Source of the DNA: Pseudomonadota bacterium
GTDB taxonomy: Bacteria; Pseudomonadota; Alphaproteobacteria; Rhodobacterales; Rhodobacteraceae
Length of the DNA: 6,845 bases
Assembly: GCA_027623875.1 (NCBI GenBank)
Contig: JAQBUS010000054.1
Span: 1 to 6,845, forward strand
Direction: 5' to 3'
The notes below the pieces were generated by a model. The model had not been told where the DNA came from. It saw only the letters and a list, made by a program, of their open reading frames with translations, and ran no database searches. Position numbers and translations under genes: made by a program. Shown piece by piece: positions 5,445 to 6,845 of this stretch. Every line of letters begins with the position of its first letter. Position 1 is the first letter of the stretch.

Positions 5445-6347
5445 TTAAAGTTTGGTTTCCAAGGCAACTGGAGTGATCACCCTACGGCGAACGTGGGCCT
5501 CTCTCCACATGATAAAGCTTACTGAGAGCAGAATTAAAGTTGCTCCAATAAAAACCCATTTATCAAAACCTTCCATAAATACAAACACTCCAATCATTAT
5601 CGACCAAACCAGTTGCAAAAAACTTATCGGCTGGGTTACGCTTATAGGTGCTGCTCTTAGGGCCAATGTCATCGTGTAATGGCCTACAGTCGCCACAAGT
5701 GCCAATAAACCCATCCAACCTAATTGAACAGGTGTTGGAGGCACCCATACAAGAAATGCCAACGGCGCTAAACCAATTGTTACCATAATGGAAAGCATTC
5801 CAACTACAACTAAAGGGCTCGCCTTGTCGGCCATAACTTTTGCTATCAAATAGGAAATAGCAAAAAAAATACCATTAAGGATCATCGTAAGGTGACCTAG
5901 AGACAGTTCCCTAAAGCCTGGTCGAAGGATTATTAATACACCGATTAGCGAAATAAGAATCGCAAACGATCGAACACTAGAGAATCTTTCTCCTAAAAAT
6001 ATTGCTGCACCGACAGTCACAAAAACCGGAGTAAGAAAACTCATCGCTGTAACTTCGGCCATAGTAATCGATGTCATTGCATAAAACCAAAGAGTTACAC
6101 CTAAACTATGGGCAATCCCCCGAAATGCAAATAACTTCAAATCTCGACGTGATAATTTTACTTTCTTAAATTCCCCAATTATCGGAATAAAAAAAACTAG
6201 CCCTATAACATACCGCAAAAAAGCCGATTCAGCTGGAGGTAATCCATCCCCGACATATTTAACTATTGCAGTGACCCCGATAAACAGAACCCCCGTCAAA
6301 AACATCCAAGCCATGCCCACAAGAGGTCTATTTATCGGTTCACTCAT
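5445..6347 (-). CDS. EamA-domain drug/metabolite transporter (DMT superfamily) permease
   Basis: A 300-residue inner-membrane protein with ten predicted helices (roughly 10-30, 40-58, 75-94, 99-117, 126-142, 150-172, 178-200, 210-230, 238-258, 262-282). They are arranged as two EamA repeats of about five helices each, the standard size for the 10-TMS DMT group. Repeat 1 ends in the typical FLGERFSSVRSFAILISLIG (117-136) and LRPG, and repeat 2 carries the equivalent FMEGFDKWVFIGATLILLS (257-275). The tail after 283 is basic (HVRRR), fitting a cytoplasmic C-terminus. The ATG at 6347 lacks a clear Shine-Dalgarno, but the next Met (12) is at the edge of helix 1, so the longer start is preferred. 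It begins 38 bases after the ArgO-like gene in the same direction, so the two are probably co-transcribed. Substrates of this superfamily range over amino acids, nucleosides and vitamins; nothing here singles one out. Confidence 0.92.
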   Translation of the reverse strand: MSEPINRPLVGMAWMFLTGVLFIGVTAIVKYVGDGLPPAESAFLRYVIGLVFFIPIIGEFKKVKLSRRDLKLFAFRGIAHSLGVTLWFYAMTSITMAEVTAMSFLTPVFVTVGAAIFLGERFSSVRSFAILISLIGVLIILRPGFRELSLGHLTMILNGIFFAISYLIAKVMADKASPLVVVGMLSIMVTIGLAPLAFLVWVPPTPVQLGWMGLLALVATVGHYTMTLALRAAPISVTQPISFLQLVWSIMIGVFVFMEGFDKWVFIGATLILLSVSFIMWREAHVRRRVITPVALETKL

Positions 6348-6385
6348 AATTAAGCTAAATACTTCTGGTCAAAACTATACAAGCG

Positions 6386-6845
6386 CTAATTACTCAGTAT
6401 CATTTTGATAGCAATCAACCACATAGTTAAACCAACAAACACATCCACAAATCGCCAAGCGTTAGCACGCTCAAAAAGTGGCGAAAGAAATTTAGCGCCA
6501 AATCCTAAACTGTAAAAAAACACAAAAGATGCCGTCATTGCTCCAAACCCAAAGATTAACCTTCCTTCTTGATATTGAGAAGCAACCGACCCCAGAAAAA
6601 TGGTTGTATCAAGATACACATGCGGATTAAGAAAAGTAAGAGACAAAGTCGTAGCGACCAATCCACCAATCTTGTCCTTAGACCCAGTGGCAGCCTTCAA
6701 TGTTTTAGTACTATATATGGCAGACTTAAACGCCAAAGCTCCATATCCCAGAAGGAAAAGAACCCCAGCCAAAAATATTATAAATTCAGCCCTTGGCCAA
6801 AGTTTAGAAATACTCTCAAACCCTAAAACACCAAGCAAAATTAAT
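6386..6845 (-). CDS. LysE/ArgO-type amino-acid exporter, 5'-truncated by the window edge
   Basis: About 152 C-terminal residues of an inner-membrane amino-acid exporter are visible, and the frame stays open to the right edge. The family is about 200-210 residues, so roughly the first 50, including helix 1, lie outside. A TTG near 6838 is an internal codon rather than a credible start, because in-frame leucine and isoleucine codons continue beyond it. The diagnostic LysE/ArgO stretch LTFLNPHVYLDTTIFLGSVA is present, followed by hydrophobic helices and the closing VFVGLTMWLIAIKM. This arrangement resembles E. coli ArgO (YggA) more than RhtB-type exporters, suggesting export of basic amino acids such as arginine or lysine, though substrate is inferred. 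Its stop is 38 bases before the EamA permease start in the same direction, so the two likely form a small transporter operon. Confidence 0.88.
   Translation of the reverse strand, partial: LILLGVLGFESISKLWPRAEFIIFLAGVLFLLGYGALAFKSAIYSTKTLKAATGSKDKIGGLVATTLSLTFLNPHVYLDTTIFLGSVASQYQEGRLIFGFGAMTASFVFFYSLGFGAKFLSPLFERANAWRFVDVFVGLTMWLIAIKMILSN

Noticed and set aside
6569..6826. 85-codon plus-strand frame opposite the ArgO-like gene
   Set aside because: It is antisense to the conserved NPHVYLDT region; its peptide shows no domain or start signal.

Overview
The window comes from an AT-rich alphaproteobacterial chromosome. A low-GC marine member of the Rhodobacterales is the best guess. The clue is one locus: a propionyl-CoA carboxylase (PCC) operon next to a PccR-type short-chain fatty acyl-CoA regulator, with several TTTGCAAA elements in the intervening control regions. 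In Rhodobacter sphaeroides, PccR is known to control pccB through a motif reported as TTTGCAAA-X4-TTTGCAAA. The organism assignment is an inference from gene content and base composition.

Layout. On the minus strand, read from about 2440 down to 1, lies the PCC operon: pccB (carboxyltransferase subunit, TTG start), then a 37-residue lipoprotein gene, then a 116-residue soluble protein of unknown function, then the first 40 codons of pccA (biotin carboxylase subunit), which is cut by the window edge. A strong hairpin sits between the lipoprotein and the unknown gene. On the plus strand, divergent from pccB, are a 12-helix Bcr/CflA-type MFS transporter (2624-3841) and then pccR (3907-5289). The 185-bp divergent region holds a near-perfect 33-bp inverted repeat built from TTTGCAAA units, plus a second palindromic copy. 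The 65-bp gap before pccR holds two more sites, one touching its ribosome binding site. Convergent with pccR on the minus strand are an EamA/DMT-family permease (5445-6347) and, upstream of it, the 3' three-quarters of an ArgO/LysE-type amino-acid exporter (6386-6845, cut by the window edge). These two are probably co-transcribed.

How it works together. PCC converts propionyl-CoA to methylmalonyl-CoA, the entry step of the methylmalonyl-CoA route to succinyl-CoA. PccR probably senses short-chain acyl-CoA, switches the pcc operon and adjusts its own synthesis. Because the main operator lies between pccB and the MFS gene, and the MFS gene reads on toward pccR, the transporter may belong to the same regulon. 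The EamA and ArgO-like genes look like unrelated neighbours.

The less ordinary content is the two uncharacterised small genes inside the pcc operon, the hairpin between them, and an operator whose symmetry yields promoter-like sequences on both strands. No RNA genes, insertion sequences, phage genes or CRISPR arrays were seen.
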